NCBI GenBank assembly: GCA_017454585.1
Contig: JAFTCU010000211.1
Span: 1-30,373 of the forward strand
Direction of reading: 5' to 3'
From: Thermoguttaceae bacterium
GTDB taxonomy: Bacteria > Planctomycetota > Planctomycetia > Pirellulales > Thermoguttaceae
DNA length: 30,373 nucleotides
This document shows, piece by piece, positions 1-7,299 of the stretch (position 1 is its first letter; each line of letters begins with the position of its first letter). The notes beneath the pieces were generated by a model. It worked only from the letters and a program-made list of their open reading frames with translations, made no database searches and was not told where the DNA came from. The translations under genes were made by a program, and so were the position numbers.

Positions 1-1
1 A

Positions 2-1021
2 ACATTTATGGGCGAAAATGCCTATGGTGTCCAAAAAGAAATTTCATCCTGGATCGAATCTGTGGATGTGATCGTATTTCACAATGATCGCGACGATATT
101 GCCCAGCCCTTTTGGTCAAAAGAAATGGATGTCGCGACGGCAAAGGCTGCAAAACAAAACTGCAAAGCGGTCGTAAGATTTTGTATCGCGCCGGAGGAAA
201 AAGAGCCGAGGGTAATTTTATTCACGGAAACGGAATTCCAAAAACCAACCATCGACGCGCCTTATGAAGTGAGTACGATTTACTCAGGCCTTTATGTCAA
301 ATCGGTCTCTTTGATTTTTTATGACAAAGAGACAAAAGAGATTTTCTGGAACATCGATTTGGCAAATTATAAAAATAAATATACGTTAGAGAGAGAAGCG
401 AGCCGTCAGGCTGAAATTGAAAGACGCCAGGCCGAAATTGATAAACTTCGGGCTGAAAGAGAAGAAAAGGAAGCGAAACGTCAGGCCGAAAAACAGGCTG
501 AAGAAAAAAAGAAGAATGAACACGCCAAAAAAGTACTTGAGTTTTATCAGGATTGGGAAACGCCTGAAGGGAAAATTTTCGCCAAATACATTAAATCCCA
601 AAAGAATATCGTCATTTTTGAGAAAGAGGATGGTTCGCAAGTTCAGGTAAACTACGAAGATCTTACTCCCCAATACCAGGATTTGATCAAACTGTCAAAG
701 ACCTTTAAAAAAGTCAAAAACACGCTTGTGAATCCTCGCATGTGGGACGAGCCAGGCTATTCTTCTTCCCGTTCGGGAAGCCGCAACTCTACCCCGAGAA
801 AAAAATTCAAGGCCGCATTTGTTAAACTCAGTACAGATCCTGAATCCTATCGAAAAGATCTGTACGTGTTTCTGCGGCTGGAAAACAAGAACATCCGTAT
901 GATTCCTTTGTCACAATTGAGCGAAAGGGATAAAAAATGGTTTGAGAATACCTACAATGAATTCTTGAAAGCCAAGCAGCATTACGAAGAAAAATACTTC
1001 GTCAGGCTTCTGGATGAATGA
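2..1021 (+). CDS. Partial hypothetical protein with coiled coil and SHD1-like repeats
   Basis: The reading frame is open to the left edge, so the N-terminus is probably missing. An ATG lies at 8, but the seven bases before it cannot show a ribosome binding site. From that ATG there are 337 residues. Residues about 123-175 are rich in Glu, Lys, Arg, Ala and Gln and should form a charged coiled coil. Residues about 178-232 (starting FYQDWETPEGK) resemble the SHD1 (SLA1 homology 1) domain, which planctomycetes carry in many copies. Residues about 265-325 look like a weaker second copy, with PLSQLSERDKKWFE matching the end of that domain. The first 120 residues are not recognised; the stretch around WIESVDVIVF vaguely recalls a TIR-like fold, but I would not assign it. 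No signal peptide is visible in the part shown. The function is unknown, and binding of protein or peptide by the SHD1-like units is inference. Confidence 0.75.
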   Translation, partial: TFMGENAYGVQKEISSWIESVDVIVFHNDRDDIAQPFWSKEMDVATAKAAKQNCKAVVRFCIAPEEKEPRVILFTETEFQKPTIDAPYEVSTIYSGLYVKSVSLIFYDKETKEIFWNIDLANYKNKYTLEREASRQAEIERRQAEIDKLRAEREEKEAKRQAEKQAEEKKKNEHAKKVLEFYQDWETPEGKIFAKYIKSQKNIVIFEKEDGSQVQVNYEDLTPQYQDLIKLSKTFKKVKNTLVNPRMWDEPGYSSSRSGSRNSTPRKKFKAAFVKLSTDPESYRKDLYVFLRLENKNIRMIPLSQLSERDKKWFENTYNEFLKAKQHYEEKYFVRLLDE

Positions 1022-1174
1022 TCCACAAAAAAGCCACTTCGTACCCACCAGGTCGAACCGCGGGTCAAAAACCGGGTCACGAAATGAAAATCAATCAATA
1101 GAAAGGAAACGCAAGAAAAATTTTAGAGGTGTCTCAAGTGTCGTAAAAAAGGGCACTTAAAGCGCAAAGACAGG

Positions 1175-1213
1175 AAAATAAAAACAGGCAGGCGAACCGA
1201 AATTCACCTGCCT
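1175..1213 (-). terminator. Intrinsic terminator of tRNA-Lys
   Basis: Read on the minus strand just after the tRNA, a 7-bp stem AGGCAGG/CCTGCCT (arms 1207-1213 and 1186-1192, 14-base loop) is followed by a T-rich run (complement of 1175-1184). Confidence 0.65.
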
Positions 1214-1216
1214 TGA

Positions 1217-1289
<73 letters not shown>

Positions 1290-1304
1290 GTTAATGATGT
1301 ATTT

Positions 1305-1332
1305 ATTATACGGGTTTTTGTTTTTTTTGCAA
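1305..1332 (-). promoter_or_regulatory. Sigma70-type promoter for tRNA-Lys
   Basis: On the minus strand, TTGCAA (1327-1332) and TATAAT (1305-1310) are separated by 16 bases and lie directly upstream of the tRNA. Confidence 0.6.
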
Positions 1333-1387
1333 GAGGGGGGGCACGATTTTTCTTCGTTTTTCTCCCGATTTTCTTTCGGGCCACTGC

Positions 1388-1416
1388 TTGACAGGTTCTT
1401 GGGCCTCTGATAAAAT
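1388..1416 (+). promoter_or_regulatory. Sigma70-type promoter for the DUF1080 gene
   Basis: A perfect TTGACA (1388-1393) is followed after 17 bases by TAAAAT (1411-1416), placing a start site about 45 bases before the ATG at 1471. The promoter looks intact although the gene it drives carries an internal stop. Confidence 0.6.
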
Positions 1417-1470
1417 GGTCTTATTCGGTTTATTCTGCTTTCAAATTCAATCCACGAAAGGAATCCCTCC

Positions 1471-2091
1471 ATGAAACGTTTCCCGATTTGTGCCGTTTGT
1501 TTCGTTTGTCTTGCCGCTTTTGCGGTTTCTTTCGCCCTGGCTCAGGAAAAGGCTCCGGCCCAGGAGGGGTGGATCAACCTCTTCGAAGGGAAAACCCTGG
1601 CCGATTTTGACTGTTACCTTGACGAAAACGGGGTCAAGGAAAACGTGTACACGCTGGAAGACGGCGTTCTCAAGGTCAGCGGGAATCCTTTCGGCTGGCT
1701 CTCTCCCAAGGGAACCTACAGGAATTTCGTCTTCGAGACGGAAATTTTCTATCCCACCGACGACCCCAAGGCCAACAGCGGGATCTTCATCCGAATCGCC
1801 GAACCGGAAAACCGCCCCGCCCCGCTCTTCCTGCCGCCGTGCATTGAGTGCCAGCTCCAGACCCAGAATATTGGGCATCTGTTCGCCTTCCACGGGCATA
1901 CGCTCATCGGGGCCTCGGACCGTTACTCCTATCGTGAGCGCAGCGAGACCAACGGGAACATCAAGCCTGAATTGCACAAACTCCTGAACGTGAAAAACGC
2001 GCAGGTCGAGGGCTGGAACAAGCTCGCGATTTTCTGTCACGAGGACCTGGTCACGGTTTTTCTGAACGGCCAGGCGGTCAACGGGGCCTGA
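1471..2091 (+). CDS. Secreted DUF1080 (3-keto-disaccharide hydrolase-type) protein, truncated by in-frame TGA
   Basis: The 206-residue product starts with a Sec signal peptide (MKRFPICAVC to about AFALAQ). It continues into a DUF1080 / 3-keto-disaccharide hydrolase domain: WINLFEGKTLADFDCY at the start, SPKGTYRNFVFETEIFYP, NSGIFIRIAEPE, and GWNKLAIFCHEDLVTVFLNG. The family is very common in planctomycetes and has a lectin-like jelly-roll fold; members act outside the cytoplasm on modified sugars. AAGGAA upstream supports the ATG at 1471. The domain should end with a GRIGFQSEGG...FRN strand. That segment is present in the same frame, but only after a TGA at 2089-2091. The product as read therefore lacks the last beta strands. 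Substrate is unknown. Confidence 0.8.
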   Translation: MKRFPICAVCFVCLAAFAVSFALAQEKAPAQEGWINLFEGKTLADFDCYLDENGVKENVYTLEDGVLKVSGNPFGWLSPKGTYRNFVFETEIFYPTDDPKANSGIFIRIAEPENRPAPLFLPPCIECQLQTQNIGHLFAFHGHTLIGASDRYSYRERSETNGNIKPELHKLLNVKNAQVEGWNKLAIFCHEDLVTVFLNGQAVNGA

Positions 2092-2187
2092 TACGTGACG
2101 AACGCCGCCGGGCGCATCGGGTTCCAGTCCGAAGGCGGCCAGATTTGGTTCCGGAACGCCCGGATCCGGCCGATGGACGAGAAATGA
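2092..2187 (+). pseudogene. Severed C-terminal end of the DUF1080 gene
   Basis: The same frame continues after the TGA at 2089-2091 for 31 codons to a second TGA at 2185-2187. It reads YVTNAAGRIGFQSEGG and then QIWFRNARIRPMDEK, which is the expected closing motif of a DUF1080 domain. There is no start codon with a ribosome binding site in front of it. It is therefore the cut-off end of the preceding gene, by point mutation, sequencing error or (less likely) readthrough. Confidence 0.75.
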
Positions 2188-2259
2188 GCCGTGGTTCCCG
2201 TCCAGCGATTGGATTTAAAAGTTCAAGCCTTTTTCCAGAGGGTGAGAACCGCTTGGTTT

Positions 2260-2414
2260 AAACCTTCATTTAAACACGGATTTACACGGATTAAAAGGAT
2301 TTACACAGATTAGTTTTAAAAGAGTTTCCAGTTTTTTTCCAGTTTTAAAAAATCTGAAAAGAAATCCTTTTAATCCCTTTAATCCGTGTAAATCCGTGTT
2401 TAAATGGAAGGTTT
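2260..2414. repeat. Inverted-repeat element, ACACGGATT type (copy 1)
   Basis: The left arm 2260-2302 and right arm 2362-2414 are nearly perfect reverse complements; the right arm holds one extra short unit. Each arm is built from a reiterated motif of 9-10 bases (ACACGGATT, AAAAGGATT). A second, diverged copy lies at 12725-12859. The element fills most of the 325-base spacer between the DUF1080 gene and the heparinase-like gene. No transposase is associated. It looks like a non-autonomous or REP-like dispersed element. Confidence 0.75.
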
Positions 2415-2512
2415 GAAGCGGAACTGGCTTGGAGTTTACCAAAGATGAGTCTCGCGTACACGGGATTCGAAACGTTTTTCTGTTTTTACTGCTTCACCTG
2501 AAGAGGAACCTC

Positions 2513-4480
2513 ATGCCTGCCCAAAATTCTTCCCGCCGTCGTTTTTTGTCCGTTTCCGCCATCGCAGCCGGAGGTTTGTTTTTAGGAGCCCAAACCGCTC
2601 TGGGGGAGGACGCTCCTGGCGTGAGCGAGCATCTGGAGGAAGTCCTCGCGCTGCTTGCGGTGGACGTTCCGGGAAACTCGCCGCTCGAGAAGCAGGAGGC
2701 CCTGCTGGACTACTTCCGGAACCGGAAAACCGTCTCGGTCTATGAGCAATTCTTCGACCGGAAACTGGAAGCGCTCGCGGGGGCTTACCAGGTGCATCGT
2801 CGGACCGCCGATCTGGCGCTGGAGCACACTTTTTACGGCCAGCCGGCGTACGAGCCGGACTTTCGAGGGAAAGATGAGATCGACTGGGACCGCAATCCTC
2901 AGAAAGATAAAGAGTGGATCTGGCAGTTCCACCGTTTCCGATGGCTGAATTCTCTGGCGTTCCTGTACGTTCATTCGGGTGACGAGAAATACGCGCAGGA
3001 ATGGGCCTTTGAAATGCGCTCGTGGATCCAGCACATGCACCAGCCGGAAAACGCGTTCACGCATCCGGGCTGGCGGTCGCTCGATACGGCGCTCCGAATG
3101 GTAAGCTGGAGCACCAGCCTCGAGTTCTTCCTGAAGTCACCCGCGCTCGATGGCCGGCTCCTCGTCGATCTGCTCTACTCGCTCGACGTACACTGCAAGC
3201 GGATCCGGGGGTTTGTCGAGGCGGCGCAGGGGCGGGAGCAGCTCGGGAACTGGGACATTTACCACGTGGAGGGGCTTCTGTTCACGAACGCGGCCCTGCC
3301 CGAGCGCAAGAAGAGCGGCGAAGACGTCGAGCTGGCGGCGCGGCACATGGTCGATGTCCAGAGGAAAGTCCTGCTCGATGACGGCGTCATTAACGAGTTC
3401 ATCCCCAGCTACCACAGCACTTACCCGACCCAGTTCGCGCGGCTTGTGCGAGTCTGCAAAAACCTGAACCTTCCGGTCGAGATCCCGCAGGAATACATGG
3501 ATCGGCTCGAAAAATCGATCAACGCGGTAGTCGTGTGGAGCCACCCGGACGGTACGTCCCCGGTTTTCGGCGACGCCTGGCTCAGCAGCAAGGACGCAAA
3601 CCGGCGCTGGATCCGGCCTTTCCTGACGCTCTTTGACCGGCCGGACTGGCGGTTCTTCACGAGCCACGGGAAGGAAGGGGCCCACCCGGACTCCCGGTTC
3701 GGCGAGCTGCCCGCCGCGGGGTACTATACGATGCGCTCCGACTGGACCGACGAGGCCGTTTTCCTAATCACGAAGAACTCGAACACCAACCGGTTCGGGC
3801 ATAATCAGGCCGACAATATGACGTTTGAGATCTCCGCGTTCGGTCAGCGGTTGATGTCCGATTCCGGTTGCTACAATTACAGCGGCGAGCCGGAATGGCG
3901 GAATTTCTTTCGGTCGCCGATGGTCCACCAGCTCGTTTCCCTCGATGACAAAGGGATCCATTCCCGGGGGAAGAAAATCGAGCAGAGATCCGAAAACGAC
4001 CGGGACGTTCTGGTCCTGGAAAACGAACCGGTCCCGGGGTTGCGTCACTTGCGGACGTTTGTGCTCGTGGACGGCCGGTTTTTCGTGATCCACGACGAAC
4101 TTTTCGGTCCGGCGTCCGGCGAGCTGTGGCAGCATTTTCAGCTCCTGCCCGGCGCGTGGGAGTGGGACGCCGAGCAGTTCACGGCCGTGACGAAGCACCC
4201 GGGAGCGGCGAATCTGATCCTTGCAGAGGCGCAAAACCCGGCGGTTTCTTTCGCGCAAGAAGAGGGCTGGATCTCCAACGATTACATGAAAAAAGAGGAA
4301 CGTCCCGCCTTCGCGTTCGTCCAGAAAAAAGCCCCGGACGCGGTGTGCCGCTTCGCAACGCTCCTCTACCCGGTCGCTCCCGGTGAAGATCCGTTGAAGG
4401 TTTCCACTCAAATCACGATGGAAGAAAACGGAAAGATCAAGGTCCAGATCGACGAGAAAACGTGGGAAGTCGGAATTTGA
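2513..4480 (+). CDS. Tat-exported heparinase II/III family protein (polysaccharide lyase-like)
   Basis: The ATG at 2513 is chosen because GAGGAA precedes it and because it yields a clean Tat signal: SRRRFLSVSAIAAGG, then AQTALGED. An in-frame ATG at 2429 would put 28 unneeded residues in front. The 655-residue protein has the two-part build of heparinase II/III lyases: an alpha-helical toroid (about residues 60-370, with EWAFEMRSWI, GNWDIYHVEG around 245, and IPSYHSTYP around 300) and a beta-sandwich half (from about 400, with YYTMRSDW and GHNQADNMTFEISAFG around 430). In this superfamily Asn, Tyr and His of these motifs carry out beta-elimination on uronic-acid polysaccharides. Whether the substrate is heparan-like, alginate-like or another uronate glycan cannot be told. 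The gene is alone, followed by a strong terminator. Confidence 0.88.
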   Translation: MPAQNSSRRRFLSVSAIAAGGLFLGAQTALGEDAPGVSEHLEEVLALLAVDVPGNSPLEKQEALLDYFRNRKTVSVYEQFFDRKLEALAGAYQVHRRTADLALEHTFYGQPAYEPDFRGKDEIDWDRNPQKDKEWIWQFHRFRWLNSLAFLYVHSGDEKYAQEWAFEMRSWIQHMHQPENAFTHPGWRSLDTALRMVSWSTSLEFFLKSPALDGRLLVDLLYSLDVHCKRIRGFVEAAQGREQLGNWDIYHVEGLLFTNAALPERKKSGEDVELAARHMVDVQRKVLLDDGVINEFIPSYHSTYPTQFARLVRVCKNLNLPVEIPQEYMDRLEKSINAVVVWSHPDGTSPVFGDAWLSSKDANRRWIRPFLTLFDRPDWRFFTSHGKEGAHPDSRFGELPAAGYYTMRSDWTDEAVFLITKNSNTNRFGHNQADNMTFEISAFGQRLMSDSGCYNYSGEPEWRNFFRSPMVHQLVSLDDKGIHSRGKKIEQRSENDRDVLVLENEPVPGLRHLRTFVLVDGRFFVIHDELFGPASGELWQHFQLLPGAWEWDAEQFTAVTKHPGAANLILAEAQNPAVSFAQEEGWISNDYMKKEERPAFAFVQKKAPDAVCRFATLLYPVAPGEDPLKVSTQITMEENGKIKVQIDEKTWEVGI

Positions 4481-4493
4481 TCCACGAGTCCAT

Positions 4494-4529
4494 AAAAAAA
4501 GCACAGAGCCGAAACCCTGTGCTTTTTTT
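4494..4529. terminator. Bidirectional intrinsic terminator
   Basis: Stem GCACAG/CTGTGC (4501-4506 and 4517-4522), flanked by A7 on the left and T7 on the right, so it works on both strands. It separates the convergent heparinase-like gene and the YTV-repeat gene. Confidence 0.85.
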
Positions 4530-4551
4530 ATTTGTCAAGTTCTGTCAAGCA

Positions 4552-5694
4552 TCACTCGATGATCGAGCCTTCCTGGACTGCCGGAGCGACTGGTTCAGCG
4601 GGCGTGGCTGTGGCCGGAGGGCATGGAGGACAAACCGGGCACACGGGAACCATAACCTGAACGGGAACCTGGACACAGGTCACTTTCGGCACGCAACGGG
4701 AAACCGTGTACGGAACCTGTTTGGTCACGCACTGGACTTCGTTGATCGTGCGAGTGTACTGGACCGGCTTGCAGACGGTGTACGGAACTTTGCAGCTGCG
4801 CTGTTCGCAAACCATCTTGCAGACCTTGCGGCAAACCTGACGCTGACGCTGTTCGCAAACCATCTTGCAGACGCGGTAGCAAACCTGCTTGCAACGGGTT
4901 TCCGGGACCATCTTGCAGACGCGGTAGTTCTGGACGCAGGTGCGGACTTCCGGAACCATCTTGCAAACTTTATAGGTGCAAACGCGAGTTTCCGGGACCA
5001 TCTTGCAAACTTTGTAGTTCTGGACACAGGTACGAACTTCCGGGACCATCTTGCAAACTTTGTACTGGCAAGTGCGGATGCGGGTCTGCGGGACCATCTT
5101 GCAAACACGATAGGTGCAAACGCGGGTTTCCGGGACCATCTTGCAAACTTTGTAGTTGCAGACACGGGTCTGAGGAACCATCTTGCAAACACGGTAGGTG
5201 CAGCAGCGGGTTTCCGGGACCATCTTGCAGACGCGGTAGTTCTGGACGCAGGTGCGGACTTCCGGAACCATCTTGCAAACGTTGTAGTAGCAGTTGCGCG
5301 TGCAGACCTGCGGGACCATCTTCGTCACGGTGTACGTGCAGGTACGGGTTTCCGGAACCATACGGGTCACCGGGCAGGTGTATGAGCAGGTGACACATTC
5401 AGGGACCAGCTTGCAGACGGTGTAAGGAACCGTCTTGGTGCAGCACTCGCGAACCCAGCGGGTCACGTTGTAGGTCACGACCTTTTTGCAAACCTGAGGA
5501 ACACGCTTGCACACGGTGTACGGGACACAGACTTCTTTCACGCACGGAACCATTTTCGTGCACTGGATCTGCTTCTCGCAAACCTGCGGGCACCATACAC
5601 GCACCGCACGGGTGCAGCACGGATTGCACGGATCCTGGACGCATTTGGTAACCCACTGACCACCGCAGCACTTCACGGTACGGCATTCAGTCAC
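4552..5694 (-). CDS. C-terminal half of YTV-repeat cysteine-rich protein (after in-frame TAG)
   Basis: This frame is exactly continuous with the gene ending at 5767; only the TAG at 5767-5769 separates them, and the frame stays open between 5766 and 5694. The nominal start is a GTG at 5694 with no ribosome binding site, so independent initiation is doubtful. The 380 residues hold nine copies of a VCKMVP repeat (units such as YRVCKMVPETR) spaced by about 14-21 residues. They also hold a QRQRQVCRKV segment and an acidic tail after a Cys/Pro-rich stretch (VCPVCPPCPPATATPAEP). Cys density is very high. The repeat type is that of YTV proteins, which are confined to planctomycetes and are linked with the proteinaceous cell envelope; disulfide cross-linking is inference. 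Ends 22 bases from a bidirectional terminator. Confidence 0.72.
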   Translation of the reverse strand: MTECRTVKCCGGQWVTKCVQDPCNPCCTRAVRVWCPQVCEKQIQCTKMVPCVKEVCVPYTVCKRVPQVCKKVVTYNVTRWVRECCTKTVPYTVCKLVPECVTCSYTCPVTRMVPETRTCTYTVTKMVPQVCTRNCYYNVCKMVPEVRTCVQNYRVCKMVPETRCCTYRVCKMVPQTRVCNYKVCKMVPETRVCTYRVCKMVPQTRIRTCQYKVCKMVPEVRTCVQNYKVCKMVPETRVCTYKVCKMVPEVRTCVQNYRVCKMVPETRCKQVCYRVCKMVCEQRQRQVCRKVCKMVCEQRSCKVPYTVCKPVQYTRTINEVQCVTKQVPYTVSRCVPKVTCVQVPVQVMVPVCPVCPPCPPATATPAEPVAPAVQEGSIIE

Positions 5695-5766
5695 CGGCTG
5701 CCAGGAAACCTGACGGCAGACACGGGTACGCTGGTCCTGAACGGTCGTCCACTTACGGCAGCAAAT

Positions 5767-6744
5767 CTAACGCTGACGCTGCTCGCAAACCGTTTTGCAC
5801 ACGTTATAAGAGACCTGGCGGCAACGCTGTTCCTGAACGCGGCGATAAACCGTTTTGGTGTATTGTTTCTGAACGTATTCCGTCTTCGGAACGCAGACCG
5901 TATAAGTACGAACACGCTGTTCGCAGACCGGCTTGCAGACCGTGTACTGGACCTGACGGCAGCGGGTTTCCCACACCGGCTTCTGGACCGTGTACTGGAC
6001 GGTGCGCTGACGGCATTCCCAAACCGGTTTCTGGACCGTGTAGGTACGCTGACGCGTTTCCCAGCACGGGACATTCACGGTGTAGGTGCGCTGACGGCAT
6101 TCCCAAACCGGTTTCTGAACCGTGTAGCAACGCTGACGCGTTTCATAGGTCGGAACACAAACAGTATAAGGAACCTGACGGGTGCGAATCTCCCAGCACG
6201 GCTTCTGGACCGTGTACTGGACGGTGCGCTGGCGGCATTCCCAGACGGGCTTCATCACGGTGTAGGTGCGCTGACGGCATTCCCAAACCGGTTTCTGGAC
6301 CGTGTACTGAACGGTGCGCTGGCGGCACTCCCAGACGGGACGCATACAAGTATAAACCACATTTTTCGTGCACGTCTCCCAAACCGGACGACGGACCGTG
6401 TAGTTAATAGTTTCGTAGCAATTTTCCCAAACCGGCTTTTGCACGGTGTAAGTTACATCGCGATAGCAGGTTTCAGGAACCATTTTCGTGCAAGTGATCG
6501 TTTTCGGAACACAAACACGCTCGGTTACATTGCGATAACAAGTGAATTCCTGCTTCTCCCAGACGACCTTACGGCATGTTTTCATGACCGTGTGGCACTC
6601 GTACTTCACGCAATTATACTGTGGGCACACCGTTGGGCAGCAGCAGCAACGCATAGCACCGCAGTATCTCGCTTGAACTGGAGAAACGCACATCAATGCG
6701 AGCAGGAGTATCGCTGATATCGATAATCCCAACAAATTCTTCAT
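5767..6744 (-). CDS. Secreted YTV-repeat cysteine-rich protein, N-terminal half, stopped by TAG
   Basis: The ATG at 6744 is chosen because GGAGG lies eight bases before it and because it begins a clean signal peptide (MKNLLGLSISAILLLALMCV, cleavage near VQARYCG). An upstream ATG at 6828 adds 28 residues with no such features. The mature part starts with a Cys cluster (MRCCCCPTVCPQYNC). It then has YTV-type repeats: YTVQKPVWECRQR and variants, with [KR]PVWECRQR five times, and VQYTVCKPVCEQR near the end. The frame stops at TAG 5767-5769 after CEQRQR. In the paralogous segment further on, the next codons encode Q-V-C-R-K, so the TAG replaces a Gln codon. With the C-terminal half the protein would be 730 residues. 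Known family: Pfam YTV, planctomycete extracellular repeats. A structural role in the cell wall is likely but not proven. Confidence 0.85.
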   Translation of the reverse strand: MKNLLGLSISAILLLALMCVSPVQARYCGAMRCCCCPTVCPQYNCVKYECHTVMKTCRKVVWEKQEFTCYRNVTERVCVPKTITCTKMVPETCYRDVTYTVQKPVWENCYETINYTVRRPVWETCTKNVVYTCMRPVWECRQRTVQYTVQKPVWECRQRTYTVMKPVWECRQRTVQYTVQKPCWEIRTRQVPYTVCVPTYETRQRCYTVQKPVWECRQRTYTVNVPCWETRQRTYTVQKPVWECRQRTVQYTVQKPVWETRCRQVQYTVCKPVCEQRVRTYTVCVPKTEYVQKQYTKTVYRRVQEQRCRQVSYNVCKTVCEQRQR

Positions 6745-6837
6745 TTTACATCCTCCATGGACATGAACTCGACTTCCTATTTCATCCAGAAATACGAATC
6801 GACAAATACTCAAATTTATTTTCGGCAAAAAATGTAC

Positions 6838-6886
6838 TTTTCCTTAAAGCAAAACAGGAAATTTATACATTTTCCTTAGCGAAAAC
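6838..6886. repeat. Two direct repeats in the YTV gene leader
   Basis: TTTTCCTTAAAGCAAAAC (6838-6855) and TTTTCCTTAGCGAAAAC (6870-6886) start 32 bases apart, about three helical turns. They lie between a TATAAT-like -10 element of the YTV gene (minus strand, complement of 6902-6907) and its start codon. They may be operator half-sites; this is inference from spacing alone. Confidence 0.35.
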
Positions 6887-6901
6887 AATTTGCCTATTTA
6901 T

Positions 6902-6907
6902 ATTATA
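6902..6907 (-). promoter_or_regulatory. Possible -10 element of the YTV gene
   Basis: TATAAT on the minus strand, with only a weak -35 (TGGAAT) 16 bases further upstream. It would give a 5' leader of about 150 bases. Confidence 0.35.
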
Positions 6908-7031
6908 CACCGTCTTTTAACAAATTCCACCACTTTATCAAATTTTTAGCTAATTTTTCCCAAAATATTTTTCCCTCAAAACCTTTTATTGATAAATTGG
7001 GTATTTTAGGCAATATTAAAACTAATTCTCT

Positions 7032-7168
7032 TTGGAATATATGGTGAAACTTATTCCAATTTTCCGGCTTAGTCAAATCATATCGAGTTCAGACTTCCTT
7101 TCCTAAAACTAAATGGTCCTTTTTTGATACAAAATCAGGATTTGTCTTTTGTATCGGTTTTTAGGAAA
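7032..7168. other. Hairpin-rich, gene-free AT-rich region
   Basis: The 555-base spacer 6745-7299 has no convincing gene. It holds three stems: TTGGAATA/TATTCCAA (7032-7039 and 7052-7059, 12-base loop); GATACAAAA/TTTTGTATC (7126-7134 and 7147-7155, 12-base loop); and an outer pair TTTCCTAAAA/TTTTAGGAAA (7099-7108 and 7159-7168) enclosing the second stem. The nesting is asymmetric (17 bases against 3). It may be a structured RNA, a regulatory DNA site or a remnant element; no known RNA family was recognised. Confidence 0.4.
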
Positions 7169-7299
7169 ATTTGGTATAGTACAAAGAGTTGGAATTTTAA
7201 GATTTTTTGGAAAATTCAGAGAAAGAGGGGGGAAAATATGAGGGTCCCACTTTCTGGTGAGGCCCTCAAGAAAAAAATTCTCTCAAAAATTCAGGCTGA

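Noticed and set aside
2089..2130. Selenocysteine reading of the TGA in the DUF1080 gene
   Set aside because: A small CGCC/GGCG stem follows, but there is no convincing SECIS loop, and selenocysteine is not expected at this structural position in the family.
4860..5300. CRISPR-like or tandem DNA repeat array
   Set aside because: The periodicity is that of the encoded VCKMVP protein repeats; unit lengths vary and there are no unique spacers of constant size.
5767..5769. General TAG reassignment in this organism
   Set aside because: TAG ends the DUF1598 gene immediately before an intrinsic terminator and also ends the EF-hand gene, so it serves as a normal stop.
4462..6717. Long plus-strand frames over the YTV gene (4462-5385 and 5863-6717) with HLAN/FRDHLAN-type repeats
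   Set aside because: They are the mirror of a codon-phased repeat array on the minus strand; they lack ribosome binding sites, and the minus-strand reading has a signal peptide and a known repeat family.
7149..7180. Plus-strand promoter TTGTAT...TATAGT
   Set aside because: The spacer is 20 bases, too long, and no supported gene follows on that strand.
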